Origin: Tepidiforma flava
Lineage (GTDB): Bacteria > Chloroflexota > Dehalococcoidia > Tepidiformales > Tepidiformaceae
Assembly (NCBI RefSeq): GCF_027594505.1
Contig: NZ_CP115149.1
Location: 2,066,227 to 2,130,226, forward strand
DNA length: 64,000 nucleotides
Direction: 5' to 3'
Shown here one piece after another: positions 30,868 to 39,614 of this stretch (position 1 is its first letter; the number at the start of each line of letters is the position of its first letter). Both the position numbers and the translations under genes were made by a program. The notes under the pieces were generated by a model, which worked only from the letters and a program-made list of their open reading frames with translations, did not search any database and was not told where the DNA came from.

Positions 30868-31971
30868 CTACTGCTGCTGCCCGAGCGCGATGATCGGGTC
30901 GACCTTCGCCACCTGCCGCCCGGAGAACAGCACGCCGAGGACGGCCATCAGCAGCAGCAGCGCGCTCGTCGTGACGAACGTTCCCGTCGTGAAGGCAATC
31001 GGCACCGGGTCCGGCACCTGCTTGATGCCTTCGTTCGTCAGCCATGCCAGGGGAACGGCGATCGCGACGCCGCCCAGCGCGACCAGCAGCGCCTGCACCA
31101 GCAGCTGCCGGAAGATGAAGCCCGTCGTCGCCCCGACCGCCTTCAGCACGCCGATCTGCGGCGTCTTCTGCAGCGTCAGCACGTAGAAGAACACGCCGAT
31201 CACCAGCCCGCCGATCAGGTAGCCGAACACCTGCAGCGCCTGCACCGTCGACTGCTGGCCGGACACCCCCTCGATGTTCGCAAACGCGGTGCTCTTCGAG
31301 ACGGCCTCCCAGCCGGCGCCGCGCTTCCCCGCGAGCCCGTCGCCTTTCAGCAGCACCACCGAAGCGACCGGCGTCCCCGGCGCATTCGTACCGTATTTCA
31401 TCTCCTGCCAGGTGCTCCGCAGCATGTAGACCGAGGGCTGGAAGAAGAAGGCGCCCTCGTTCAGTTCGCCGACGATGGTGAACTCCCGCTCCTGGAGCCG
31501 GATCGCCAGCCGCACCGTGTCGCCCACCTTCAGCCCCGAAGCGCGGAGGAACTGCCGGTCGGCCAGCAGGCCGTCCGCGTCGGCCGGCGTCAGCGGCCGG
31601 CCTTCCGTCACCGGCGGCTCGCCGATGGTGCCCGGGTCGTACCCCAGAACCGCCGCTGACTTCACCTTCCCGTCGTTGCGCGTGTAGTTCACCGCCATGT
31701 ACCCGAGCGGTGCCGATTCCCGCGCGCCCGACTCCGCTTCGATGCGCTCCACCGTCTCAGCGCTCAGCTCCGACCGAATCACGCTCAGGCCGGCACGGTC
31801 CGAATAGGCGATGGCGTCGGCATCGAAGTTGCGCAGCGCCCGCCCTGCCTGCTCGTTCAGTCCGACGCCGAGCCCGTTGATCATCAGCACGAGGTAGCTG
31901 ATGAGCGTGACGATGAGCCCGACCAGCGCGAACTGCAGCTTCCGCCGCCGGATTTCCAGGAAACCGATCAC
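30868..31971 (-). CDS. FtsX/MacB-type ABC permease
   Basis: 367 aa. One helix at the N-terminus (QFALVGLIVTLISYLVLMI), a large extracytoplasmic domain of about 220 residues, then three C-terminal helices (FGYLIGGLVIGVFFYVLTL, LLVQALLVALGGVAIAVPL, SALLLLMAVLGVLFSGRQV), the four-helix layout of MacB/FtsX permeases. The cytoplasmic loop PQIGVLKAVGATTGFIFRQL fits the ATPase-contact motif. The start overlaps the tetR stop as ATGA. DevC/heterocyst-type exporters are similar, but no membrane fusion protein lies nearby. Confidence 0.9.
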   Translation of the reverse strand: MIGFLEIRRRKLQFALVGLIVTLISYLVLMINGLGVGLNEQAGRALRNFDADAIAYSDRAGLSVIRSELSAETVERIEAESGARESAPLGYMAVNYTRNDGKVKSAAVLGYDPGTIGEPPVTEGRPLTPADADGLLADRQFLRASGLKVGDTVRLAIRLQEREFTIVGELNEGAFFFQPSVYMLRSTWQEMKYGTNAPGTPVASVVLLKGDGLAGKRGAGWEAVSKSTAFANIEGVSGQQSTVQALQVFGYLIGGLVIGVFFYVLTLQKTPQIGVLKAVGATTGFIFRQLLVQALLVALGGVAIAVPLAWLTNEGIKQVPDPVPIAFTTGTFVTTSALLLLMAVLGVLFSGRQVAKVDPIIALGQQQ

Positions 31972-32588
31972 CGCGATACCTCCTCAGGTTCCGGTCGGAT
32001 GCCGTCGAGGATGATGTCGACGCACCGCTCGAACGACGCCGCCGGGCCGCCGGGGAAGCGGCCGGGCATCATCGGCGGCAGCAGCCCGTGGGAGAAGAGC
32101 GCCGCCACGAGCAGATGCGTCACTGCGTCCGGGTCCGCGCCGGGGCGGACGAGCCCGGCCCGCGCCGCCGCGGCGAGGTAGCGCCGCAGCCGGTCCATCA
32201 CGGCCTCGCTCGGCCCCAGCAGCCAGGCGTGGTAGGCCGGCAGGTGCTCCCACTCGGCGAGCGCCGTCCGGACGCCGCGCCCGGCCCCGGCGAACGCCTG
32301 CAGCACCATCCGCAGGTACGGCCGCAGCTCCGCGTCGAGGTCCGCCGGCTCTTCCGGGAGCGGCGCCGCCCCGAGCCGCGCGACCGCCTCCGCATGCCCC
32401 CGCGCGAGCGCCGCCCCGATGAGCTCTTCCTTCGAAGCAAAGTGGCGGAAGAGCGTCACTTCGTTCACGCCGGCGCGCGCGGCGATCTTCCGCGTCGTCG
32501 CCCCGCGGAAGCCCTCTTCGTCGAACACCTCCCGCGCAGCGGTCAGCAGCCGTTCGACCGTGGCATCCATTTCCTGCCAGCGTATCAT
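31968..32588 (-). CDS. TetR-family regulator of the ABC exporter
   Basis: 206 aa. The helix-turn-helix reads TTRKIAARAGVNEVTLFRHF, preceded by LLTAAREVFDEEGFRG; the C-terminal ligand domain is less conserved. Its TGA overlaps the permease ATG, so regulator, permease and ATPase form one operon. The start could be the ATG at 32588, which abuts the palindrome GCAAGCGCTTGC, or the ATG at 32570; the second fits family alignments better and leaves 18 bp between the palindrome and start. Autoregulation with induction by an exported compound is likely. Confidence 0.87.
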   Translation of the reverse strand: MIRWQEMDATVERLLTAAREVFDEEGFRGATTRKIAARAGVNEVTLFRHFASKEELIGAALARGHAEAVARLGAAPLPEEPADLDAELRPYLRMVLQAFAGAGRGVRTALAEWEHLPAYHAWLLGPSEAVMDRLRRYLAAAARAGLVRPGADPDAVTHLLVAALFSHGLLPPMMPGRFPGGPAASFERCVDIILDGIRPEPEEVSR

Positions 32589-32600
32589 GCAAGCGCTTGC
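32589..32600. promoter_or_regulatory. 12-bp palindrome, probable TetR operator
   Basis: GCAAGCGCTTGC is a perfect palindrome next to the tetR start and between the divergent tetR and phosphatase genes. A further TTGC follows it. Its position suits repression of the tetR-ABC operon and perhaps the phosphatase gene, whose promoter starts 7 bp away. Confidence 0.6.
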
Positions 32601-32606
32601 TTGCGC

Positions 32607-32635
32607 GTGACCCCGCTCACCCCGGCAGTTACCAT
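32607..32635 (+). promoter_or_regulatory. promoter GTGACC-N17-TACCAT for the phosphatase gene
   Basis: GTGACC at 32607-32612, 17 bases and TACCAT at 32630-32635, ending six bases before the GTG at 32642. No Shine-Dalgarno lies between, so the transcript would be leaderless. The TACCAT hexamer recurs at the mraZ promoter and at 52918. Confidence 0.5.
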
Positions 32636-32641
32636 CGACCC

Positions 32642-33145
32642 GTGCTCCAGGACCCGTCGCTCGACTTCCCGGCCCACGCCCTCCCGCCGCGCGCCAGCCT
32701 CGTCGCCGAACCCGGCGCGCTCCCCGGCCTCCGCAGCGCCATCTGGATGGGCGGCGCCCACAGCCTGCGGGGCGAACCCCTCCACCCGGCTGCGCTCGAA
32801 GCCGCCTGGCTCGTCGACTGCGCCGGCGATATGCCGCGCCAGTTCCGCGATGCCGCCGGCCTCCACATCGCCTGCGTCTTCGCCGACCTCGAGGCGCTCG
32901 CCCTCCCCTCCCGCCATATCCTCCCCGTCGTCGACCGGCTCGCGGCCGCCGTCACCGCGCCGGCAAGCGCGCCCCTCGGCGTCTACATCATGTGCACCCA
33001 CGGGATGAACCGCAGCGGCCTCGTCGCCGGCCTCCTGCTCCGCCGTCTCGGCCTCGACGCCGACGGCGCGCTGGCGGCCATCCGCGCCGCCCGTCCCGGC
33101 GCGCTCTCCAACGGCGCGTTCGTCGACCTCCTCCGCCGCGCCTGA
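32642..33145 (+). CDS. CX5R dual-specificity-type protein phosphatase
   Basis: 167 aa. The active-site loop is MCTHGMNRSGLVAG, with Cys118-x5-Arg124 and the following Ser, as in cysteine phosphatases; a general-acid Asp may lie in CVFADLEAL. The C-terminal LLLRRLGLDADGALAAIRAA helix fits the fold. The GTG at 32642 gives the best start, downstream of a promoter-like TACCAT and with no ribosome binding site; a TTG at 32597 would lie inside the palindrome. The substrate could be a phosphoprotein, RNA cap-like phosphate or lipid. It converges with trmD. Confidence 0.72.
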   Translation: MLQDPSLDFPAHALPPRASLVAEPGALPGLRSAIWMGGAHSLRGEPLHPAALEAAWLVDCAGDMPRQFRDAAGLHIACVFADLEALALPSRHILPVVDRLAAAVTAPASAPLGVYIMCTHGMNRSGLVAGLLLRRLGLDADGALAAIRAARPGALSNGAFVDLLRRA

Positions 33146-33149
33146 GGCG

Positions 33150-33845
33150 TCAGGCAGGGTCGTCCTTCCCTTCGAGCAGGTCGGGCCGCCGCCGGCGAGT
33201 CCGCTCCAGCCGCTGCTGCCGCCGCCACGCCGCGATCTTCGCGTGGTGCCCGCTCAGCAGCACCTCCGGCACGCTCCATCCTTTGTATTCCGCCGGCCGC
33301 GTGTACTGCGGATGCTCCAGCAGCCCGTCTGCGAATGACTCCTCTTGCGGCGAGGCCGCATCGCCCAGCGCCCCCGGGATGTGCCGCGTCACCGCATCGA
33401 TCAGCACCATCGCCGGCAGCTCCCCGCCCGTCAGCACGTAGTCGCCGATCGAAATCTCCCGGTCGACGAAGTGCTCCACGAACCGCTCGTCCACGCCTTC
33501 GTACCGCCCGCAGACGAGGATGAGCCGCGGCTCCGCGGCGAGCTCCCGCACGATGCGGTCGTTCAGCCGTTCGCCGGCCGGCGTCAGGTAGACCACGAGC
33601 CCCCGCTCCGGCGCCTGCCCCCGCACGAACTCCAGCGCCCGGTCGAGCACGTCGACCCGCATCACCATCCCCTGCCCCCCGCCGAACGGGTAGTCGTCCA
33701 CCGTCCGGTGGCGGTCGGTCGCGTGCTCCCGGATGTCGTAGATGTGGAGGTCGAGCAGGCCGTCCTCGCGCGCGCGTTTCACGATCGATACATCCAGCGG
33801 CCCGCGGAACGCCTCGGGGAAGAGCGTCAGCACGTCGATGCGCAT
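33150..33845 (-). CDS. trmD: tRNA (guanine37-N1)-methyltransferase
   Basis: 231 aa SPOUT methylase: [20 protein letters not shown] at the start, [13 protein letters not shown], the knot region [32 protein letters not shown] with the catalytic Asp nearby, and [21 protein letters not shown]. It uses AdoMet to methylate G37 and so prevents +1 frameshifting. The ATG at 33845 is the family start; the open frame continues upstream as shadow of mogA. The usual rpsP-rimM-trmD-rplS neighbours are absent here. Confidence 0.96.
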   Translation of the reverse strand: MRIDVLTLFPEAFRGPLDVSIVKRAREDGLLDLHIYDIREHATDRHRTVDDYPFGGGQGMVMRVDVLDRALEFVRGQAPERGLVVYLTPAGERLNDRIVRELAAEPRLILVCGRYEGVDERFVEHFVDREISIGDYVLTGGELPAMVLIDAVTRHIPGALGDAASPQEESFADGLLEHPQYTRPAEYKGWSVPEVLLSGHHAKIAAWRRQQRLERTRRRRPDLLEGKDDPA

Positions 33846-33892
33846 TGCACCCGAGGTTCGGCCATGCTGCCCCCGGCGGCAAGCCCCGCCGC

Positions 33893-34378
33893 TTAGCTGC
33901 CGTGCTCCACCGGCCCGGCCAGCAGCTCCGCCACGTGATCCAGCAGCGGCAGCAGCACCTCCATCCCCTGCCGGACCGCCTTCGGGTTGCCCGGCAAATT
34001 GACGATCAGCGTTCGCCCGCGCGTCACCGCCAGGCCGCGCGTCAGCGCCGCGAACGGCGTGTGCTGCAGCCCGTTCACCACCAGCGCCACCGCAATCCCC
34101 AGCGCCTCCCGCTCCGCCACCTCGCGCGTCGCCTCGGGCGTCACGTCGCGCGGCGTCAGCCCCGTCCCGCCCGTCGTCACGATGACGTCCGCCGTCCCGG
34201 CATCGGCCCACGCCCGCAGCCGTTCCGCGATGAGCGACCGCTCATCCGGCACCACGCCCCGGGCGACGACCTCGTGGCCCGCTCCCGCCGCCAGCTCCGC
34301 GATCAGCGGCCCGCCGAGGTCCTCCCGCTCGCCGGCGGCCCCCCGGTCCGAAACCGTCAGGATGGCAATCCGCGCCAC
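33893..34378 (-). CDS. mogA: MogA/MoaB-family molybdopterin adenylyltransferase
   Basis: 161 aa. [20 protein letters not shown], the pterin-site [17 protein letters not shown] and [20 protein letters not shown] are the family motifs. It adenylates molybdopterin before molybdenum insertion. Annotating as MogA rather than MoaB follows length and the SDRG motif but is not certain. It is 47 bp upstream of trmD and divergent from mraZ. No other Moco genes are in the window. Confidence 0.88.
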   Translation of the reverse strand: MARIAILTVSDRGAAGEREDLGGPLIAELAAGAGHEVVARGVVPDERSLIAERLRAWADAGTADVIVTTGGTGLTPRDVTPEATREVAEREALGIAVALVVNGLQHTPFAALTRGLAVTRGRTLIVNLPGNPKAVRQGMEVLLPLLDHVAELLAGPVEHGS

Positions 34379-34424
34379 GCCCCCATCCTACCGTCCCGGC
34401 CATGCCGCGGCCCGAAAAAAGTGG

Positions 34425-34454
34425 TTGACACGCCGTTTCGGGGGAGCCTACCAT
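34425..34454 (+). promoter_or_regulatory. dcw cluster promoter, TTGACA-N18-TACCAT
   Basis: A perfect -35 TTGACA at 34425-34430, 18 bases, and TACCAT at 34449-34454. The start site would fall near 34461, just where the MraZ repeats begin. This is the clearest sigma-70-type promoter in the window and should drive mraZ and at least the first division genes. Confidence 0.8.
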
Positions 34455-34458
34455 GCGC

Positions 34459-34485
34459 GTGGGGGTGAAGTGGGGAGAAATGGGG
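34459..34485 (+). promoter_or_regulatory. MraZ operator: three TGGGG repeats at 10-11 bp spacing
   Basis: TGGGG begins at 34460, 34471 and 34481, with a fourth more distant copy at 34513. MraZ is known to bind tandem TGGG-type repeats about one turn apart in front of its own gene. Their position at and just after the likely start site fits repression of the division cluster by MraZ. Confidence 0.72.
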
Positions 34486-34554
34486 AGCCTGTAGGCCCCC
34501 GGTCCCCGGAAATGGGGAACGCTCCATCGCCCGCCCCCGGAAAGTGATGAGGGC

Positions 34555-35025
34555 ATGCAGACGCGCTTCTCAGGCGCCTACGACTACACGCTGGACGACC
34601 GGGGCCGGGTGCCGATCCCCCCGGCCTTCCGCGATGCCCTCAAGCCCGGCGGCTACATCGGCGCCGGCGCCGACCAGTGCCTGCACGTCTACACCCTCGA
34701 AGAGTTCGAACGGCAGGCCGCCATCTTCGACAACCTCCCCGAGGGCGACCCCCTCGCCGAGGACGCCCGCCGCGACTTCTACGCGAACTTCTGGCCGACC
34801 CAGCTCGACGGCCAGGGCCGCATCAACCTCCGTGACGACCTGGCCAGCCGCGCCGGCATCAGCCAGGAGTCCCGCGACGTCAAAGTCGTCGGCGTCGGCC
34901 GCCGGATCGAAATCTGGAACGCCGCCGTCTACGCCGCCCGCGAAGCCGAGCGCAAACGCGCCCGCGCCGAAATCGCCGCGGCCGGCTTCGCCGCGGCCCA
35001 GCCCGCACCGCAGGGAGGAGCGTAA
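34555..35025 (+). CDS. mraZ: MraZ, transcriptional repressor of the division/cell-wall cluster
   Basis: 156 aa. Two SpoVT-AbrB-like halves: FSGAYDYTLDDRGRVPIPPA (DxxxR) and TQLDGQGRINLRDDLASRAG. A C-terminal Ala-rich, charged tail (EAERKRARAEIAAAGF) extends beyond the usual ~145 residues. MraZ forms a ring and represses the cluster through tandem TGGG repeats, found here upstream. The ATG at 34555 follows a GAGG; a GTG at 34544 is out of frame. rsmH follows after one base. Confidence 0.94.
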   Translation: MQTRFSGAYDYTLDDRGRVPIPPAFRDALKPGGYIGAGADQCLHVYTLEEFERQAAIFDNLPEGDPLAEDARRDFYANFWPTQLDGQGRINLRDDLASRAGISQESRDVKVVGVGRRIEIWNAAVYAAREAERKRARAEIAAAGFAAAQPAPQGGA

Positions 35026-35026
35026 C

Positions 35027-36004
35027 GTGGTCGTCATGACGTCCTCCCTTCCCATCCACCAGCCCGTCCTCCTCGAAGAAGTCCTCCGCTGCCTGGACGT
35101 TCGCGGGGACGGCACCTACATCGACTGCACCGCCGGGCTCGGCGGCCATTCCGAAGCCATCGCCCGCCGGCTCGGTCCCGGCGGCCGGCTCCTCTGCATC
35201 GACCAGGACGCCGAGGCGCTGGAGTTCGCGCGCGCGAGGCTGGCACCGTTTGGGAGGCGGGTCAGCTTCGTCCACGCGAACTTCCGCGAACTCGACCGGG
35301 TTGCAGCGGAAGCAGGTGTCACGGCTGCCGATGGCATCCTTCTCGACCTGGGCTTCTCCTCGTTCCAGGTCGAGAGCGCCCATCGCGGGTTCGCCTTCTC
35401 GCTCGAAGGCCCCCTCGATATGCGCATGGACCCATCGGCCGGCGGCCTCACCGCCGCCGACATCGTGAACACCTGGGATGAAGCGTCGCTCGCAGCGCTC
35501 TTCTTCGACTACGGCGAAGAGCGGCAGGCGCGGCGGATCGCGCGGGCCATCGTCGCCGCGCGCGCCCGCCAGCCCCTGCGGACGACCACCCAGCTCGCCA
35601 GTGTCGTCGGGCAGGCCGTGGGGGGTGCCGGGAGACGCACCCCAATTCACCCCGCCACCAAAGTCTTCCAGGCGCTCCGGATCCAGGTGAACGGTGAACT
35701 CGACAGCCTTCACCAGGTGCTTCCGCTCGCCCACGGCCTGCTCGACCCTGGAAACGCTGACCGCCGGCCCGGGCGCCTCGTGGTCATCAGTTTCCACTCC
35801 CTCGAAGACCGCATCGTCAAGCGGTACTTCCAGCGCGAGGCCGCGGCCTGCATCTGTCCTCCCGGCCTCCCCGAGTGCCGCTGCGGCCACCGGCCGACGC
35901 TCACCATCCTCACCCGCCGGGCCGTCCGGCCCTCGGCCGAGGAGATCGCCCGGAACCCCCGCGCCCGCAGCGCCGTCCTCCGGGCCGCCGAGCGGAGGGC
36001 GTAG
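35027..36004 (+). CDS. rsmH: 16S rRNA (cytosine1402-N4)-methyltransferase
   Basis: 325 aa. HQPVLLEEVLRCLDVRGDGT, AdoMet loop DCTAGLGGHSEAI, GILLDLGFSSFQV, PATKVFQALRIQVNGEL and VISFHSLEDRIVKRYF are family signatures; CICPPGLPECRCGHRP near the end carries the expected Cys residues. It methylates C1402 of 16S rRNA. The GTG at 35027 is chosen because GGAGGAG at 35014-35020 sits six bases before it; an ATG at 35036 is the alternative. Its TAG leaves 2 bp before ftsL. Confidence 0.95.
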   Translation: MVVMTSSLPIHQPVLLEEVLRCLDVRGDGTYIDCTAGLGGHSEAIARRLGPGGRLLCIDQDAEALEFARARLAPFGRRVSFVHANFRELDRVAAEAGVTAADGILLDLGFSSFQVESAHRGFAFSLEGPLDMRMDPSAGGLTAADIVNTWDEASLAALFFDYGEERQARRIARAIVAARARQPLRTTTQLASVVGQAVGGAGRRTPIHPATKVFQALRIQVNGELDSLHQVLPLAHGLLDPGNADRRPGRLVVISFHSLEDRIVKRYFQREAAACICPPGLPECRCGHRPTLTILTRRAVRPSAEEIARNPRARSAVLRAAERRA

Positions 36005-36006
36005 CC

Positions 36007-36441
36007 ATGGCCGCCATCAACCACCCGCTCGGCGGCGTCCGCCGTCCGCTCGGGCTTCCGGTCCCCGGGTTTCGCATCAACTGGGGCGTCGCCGCCGCTG
36101 TGGCCTTCCTCCTTTTCGCCGCGCTCCTGCCCGTCCTCCAGAATAGCTTCGTCACCAGCCAGGGCTTCGATGTCCAGGCTTCCCAGCGCCAGCAGGCGCG
36201 GCTCCGCTCCGAAATCTCCCTCCTCGAAGCCGATGTCGCCCGCCTCACCTCCCAGGCCCGCATCGAGCGGCGCGCCCAGGAGATCGGCCTCGTCAAGGCC
36301 GGCGACCCGATCTACGTCACCGTCCAGGAACCCGGCCCCGCGCCGGCGAAACTTCCCGCGGAGTATCTCCCCCCGCCGGCGCCCGAACCTGCGCCGGCCG
36401 ACTCCTGGTGGAAGTCCCTCCTCCGCTGGCGTCCCTGGTAG
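36007..36441 (+). CDS. ftsL: FtsL-like bitopic division protein
   Basis: 144 aa. A short basic cytoplasmic tail, one membrane helix (WGVAAAVAFLLFAALLPVL) and a periplasmic coiled coil (QASQRQQARLRSEISLLEAD, then ARIERRAQEIGLVKAGDP) match FtsL/septum-initiator proteins. The Pro-rich extension ending SWWKSLLRWRPW is unusual and Trp/Arg-heavy; it may bind a partner or the wall. FtsL with FtsQ activates the FtsW-FtsI synthase. Assignment is mainly by position and topology, since FtsL sequence is poorly conserved. Confidence 0.8.
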   Translation: MAAINHPLGGVRRPLGLPVPGFRINWGVAAAVAFLLFAALLPVLQNSFVTSQGFDVQASQRQQARLRSEISLLEADVARLTSQARIERRAQEIGLVKAGDPIYVTVQEPGPAPAKLPAEYLPPPAPEPAPADSWWKSLLRWRPW

Positions 36442-36489
36442 CCAGCACCACACCCGCCGTCGGACCCCGGCGGCCGGAGGCGCGTTCGG

Positions 36490-38235
36490 ATGACCATCCA
36501 GAAAGCGCGGCCCAGCCGCCGCGTCTGGCTCCCCGCGTTGTTCCTCGGCCTCTTCGGGGCCGTCCTCGCCGCGCGCCTCGTCCAGCTCCAGGTCCTCCAG
36601 CACGAAGCCTACGCCGCCCAGGCCCGCAGCGAACTCCTCGGCAGCTCCACCATCTACGCCCGCCGCGGCGCCATCCTCGACCGGAACGGCGGCGTCCTCG
36701 CCACCTCCGTCGATACCTGGGACGTCTACCTCAATACCCGCGCCTGGCGCACCCCGGAAACGCGCGCCGCCGTCCTCGAAAAAGTCAGCGCCATCACCCG
36801 CATTCCCCGGCCAGCCATCGAAGCGCGCCTCGCCGCCAGCGGCGCCGTCGAAACCCGCATCGCCATCGACCTCGACTTCGAGCTCGGCCGCCAGCTCATC
36901 GAGGCCGACCTCCCCGGCGTCGTCCTCCTCCCCAACACCGCCCGCGTCCACCCCGAAGGCGACCTCGCCGCCGCCGTGCTCGGCTTCACCGGCCTCGACA
37001 ACACCGGCCTCGCCGGCATCGAAGCCTTCTACAACGACATCCTGCAGGGCAAAGCCGGCAAGGCCGTCTACGAGCGCGACACCCTCGGCGACCCCATCCC
37101 CTACGGCCAGTACGTCGCCACCGAACCCGTCCCCGGCGACGACCTCGTCCTCACCATCGACCGCTACCTCCAGCGCCTCGCCGAGGAGATGCTCGCCGCC
37201 GCCGTCAAAGAGCACCGCGCCTCCGGCGGCAGCATCATCGTGATGGACCCCGCGAACGGCGAAATCCTCGCCAACGCGACGCTCCCCTCCGTCCGGTTTT
37301 CCACCCTCGAGCAGGACCTCGAATCCGCCAGCGAAGAGAAGAGCCCCTTCAAGAACATCGCCGTCACCGATACCTACGAGCCCGGCTCCGTGATGAAGGT
37401 CGTCACCGCCGCCGCCGCCATCGATGCCGGCGTCGTCACCCCGGACACCACCTACGTGGATAATGGGGTCGTGGATGTGGAGGGGGTGCTCCTCAAGAAC
37501 TGGGACGACGGCGTCTACGGCACGCAAACGATGACCGGCGTGCTCCAGCACTCCATCAACTCCGGCGCCGTCTTCATGCAGCAGAAGCTCGGCACCCGCC
37601 TCTTCCAGTCCTACCTCGATGCGTTCGGTTTTGGGAAGCCGACCGGCATCGACCTCCCCGGCGAAGCCAGCGGCTTCTTCCGCCGCCCCGAAGACCCCGG
37701 CTACTCGCCCGTCGACGTCGCCACCCAGTCCTTCGGCCAGTCCATCAGCGTGACGCCGGTCCAGATGATGCAAGCCATCGCTGCCTGCATCAACGGCGGA
37801 AACCTGATCACCCCCCACGTCGTCAAAGCCCGGATTCGGCCCGACGGCTCCCGCATCGAAGTCCAGCCCGCCGTCGTCCGTCGCGTCATCTCCCAAGCCG
37901 CCAGCGACGCCGTCCGCCGGATGATGGGCGAGGTCGTGACCCAGGACCCGGACGGCTGGGGCCGCAACCCGGCCCGCTACACCGCCGGCGGCAAGTCCGG
38001 CACCGCCAACATCCCCGTCTGGGGCACCTACACCGACGACCAGCAGATCGTCTCCTTCATGGGGTTCGCGCCCCTCGAAAACCCCCGCATCCTCGTCCTC
38101 GTCCGCCTCGACCAGAACCGGAACCTGCTGACTGGCACGCAGGCCGCCGGCCCGATCTTCGCCCGCTACGTCGACGAGGCGCTCCGCTACCTCGGTGTGC
38201 CGCCCGAGAAAGGCGGCGGGAGGGCCGCCCCGTGA
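36490..38235 (+). CDS. ftsI: FtsI-type peptidoglycan transpeptidase (class B PBP)
   Basis: 581 aa. One N-terminal membrane helix (VWLPALFLGLFGAVLAARLV), a pedestal domain (YARRGAILDRNGGVLATSVD), and a transpeptidase domain with Ser300-x-x-Lys303 (GSVMK), Ser355-x-Asn357 (HSINSGA) and Lys502-Ser-Gly (GGKSGTAN). It crosslinks septal peptidoglycan. No PASTA domains follow. It lies 48 bp after ftsL and its stop overlaps the murF GTG. All catalytic motifs are intact. Confidence 0.95.
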   Translation: MTIQKARPSRRVWLPALFLGLFGAVLAARLVQLQVLQHEAYAAQARSELLGSSTIYARRGAILDRNGGVLATSVDTWDVYLNTRAWRTPETRAAVLEKVSAITRIPRPAIEARLAASGAVETRIAIDLDFELGRQLIEADLPGVVLLPNTARVHPEGDLAAAVLGFTGLDNTGLAGIEAFYNDILQGKAGKAVYERDTLGDPIPYGQYVATEPVPGDDLVLTIDRYLQRLAEEMLAAAVKEHRASGGSIIVMDPANGEILANATLPSVRFSTLEQDLESASEEKSPFKNIAVTDTYEPGSVMKVVTAAAAIDAGVVTPDTTYVDNGVVDVEGVLLKNWDDGVYGTQTMTGVLQHSINSGAVFMQQKLGTRLFQSYLDAFGFGKPTGIDLPGEASGFFRRPEDPGYSPVDVATQSFGQSISVTPVQMMQAIAACINGGNLITPHVVKARIRPDGSRIEVQPAVVRRVISQAASDAVRRMMGEVVTQDPDGWGRNPARYTAGGKSGTANIPVWGTYTDDQQIVSFMGFAPLENPRILVLVRLDQNRNLLTGTQAAGPIFARYVDEALRYLGVPPEKGGGRAAP

Positions 38236-39614
38236 CCGGCCACCTCACCACCGACTTCATCGCCGAAGAGATGTCCCGCCGCGGCTACCGCGTCGAATTC
38301 GGCGGCTCCGCCGAGGTCACCGGCGGGTCCGCCGATTCCCGCACCGTCCGCCCCGGCGAGCTCTTTTGCGCCTTCCCCGGGGAGCGCACCCACGGCGACG
38401 CCTACGTTGCCGCCGCCTTCCGGGCCGGCGCCGTCGCCGCCATCTGCTCCCGCCCGCCGGCCGAGCTGCCCCCGGGGCGCACCCTCGTCGTCGCGCCCGA
38501 CACGACGAAGGCCGTCGGCGAACTCGCCCGCGCATGGCGCCTTGCCTGCAACCCGCGCGTCGTCGGGGTGACCGGCACTGTCGGCAAGACGACGGCGAAA
38601 GACCTGAGCGCCGCCGCACTCTCCCGCCATTTCCGCGTCTACAGCCGCCGCGGCAACTACAACTCCCGCGAAGGCCTTCCCCTCGCCCTCCTCGGCCTCC
38701 GCCGCGGTGACGAGGTCGCCGTCCTCGAAATCGCCATGGACAGCCGCGGCGAAATCGCCTACCTCGCCTCCATCGCGCTGCCCGAAATCGCCGGCGTCCT
38801 CAACATCGGCCTCACCCACATCGAAAAGCTCGGCTCCATCGAAGCCATCGCCGAGGAGAAGCTCTCCCTCGTCCGCGCGCTGCCGGCCTCCGGCACCGCC
38901 ATCCTCAACATGGACGACCCCCGCATCGCGCCCGAAGCGGCCCGCCTGCCCTGCCGCGTCATCGGGTTCGGCGCGCCCGGGTCCGGCGCCGGGCTCGTCG
39001 TGCGCGATGCCGCCGCGCGCGGCCTCGAAGGCACCTCCTTCACCGTTGCGTACGAGGGCCGCGCCGCGCGCGTCGAATCGCCCGTCCCCGGCCTCCACAC
39101 CATCCCGGCCGCCCTCTTCACCATCGCCGCCGGCATCGCCCTCGGCCTCCCGTTCGAGGATGCGGCGGCCGCCGTCGCCGCCGCCGAGCTCCCGGACCGC
39201 CGCATCACCGTCCGCCGCAGCGATACCGGCGCCGCCATCCTCGACGACCGCTACAACTCCAGCCCGGCCTCCCTCGCCGGCGCGCTCCGTCTCCTCCGCG
39301 ACGCCGAAGGGCGGCGCATCGCCCTCCTCGGCAAGATGGCCGAGCTCGGCGACTACGAAGAGCAGGAGCACCGGGCCGCAGGCGCGCTCGCCGCCGAGTG
39401 CGCCGATATCCTCATCGCCGTCGGCGAAACGTGCCGCGTCATGGCGCAGGCCGCCCGCGAGGCCGGCATGGCCCAGGTCCACTGGTTCGCCGAGAAGGAC
39501 GACGCCGCGCGCTTCGTCCGCGACATCCTCGGCCCCGGCGATACCGTCCTCTTGAAGGCCTCCCGCTCGCAGGCCTTCGAGACCATCATCCCGCTCCTGG
39601 AGGGCGAACCGTGA
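38232..39614 (+). CDS. murF: UDP-MurNAc-tripeptide:D-Ala-D-Ala ligase
   Basis: 460 aa Mur ligase. N-terminal domain with SADSRTVRPGELFCAFPGER, ATP loop VVGVTGTVGKTTAKDL, and a C-terminal domain with AILDDRYNSSPASLAGALRL. It adds D-Ala-D-Ala to complete the stem peptide. GTG start overlapping the ftsI stop by 4 bp (GTGA). No murE gene precedes it in this cluster, so the third-residue ligase must be elsewhere, unless it lies outside the cluster. Confidence 0.94.
   Translation: MTGHLTTDFIAEEMSRRGYRVEFGGSAEVTGGSADSRTVRPGELFCAFPGERTHGDAYVAAAFRAGAVAAICSRPPAELPPGRTLVVAPDTTKAVGELARAWRLACNPRVVGVTGTVGKTTAKDLSAAALSRHFRVYSRRGNYNSREGLPLALLGLRRGDEVAVLEIAMDSRGEIAYLASIALPEIAGVLNIGLTHIEKLGSIEAIAEEKLSLVRALPASGTAILNMDDPRIAPEAARLPCRVIGFGAPGSGAGLVVRDAAARGLEGTSFTVAYEGRAARVESPVPGLHTIPAALFTIAAGIALGLPFEDAAAAVAAAELPDRRITVRRSDTGAAILDDRYNSSPASLAGALRLLRDAEGRRIALLGKMAELGDYEEQEHRAAGALAAECADILIAVGETCRVMAQAAREAGMAQVHWFAEKDDAARFVRDILGPGDTVLLKASRSQAFETIIPLLEGEP

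Noticed and set aside
35710-37896. 728-codon minus-strand frame opposite ftsL and ftsI
   Set aside because: Gly/Asp/Glu/Val-rich antisense product typical of high-GC coding shadows; the plus strand encodes intact division proteins.
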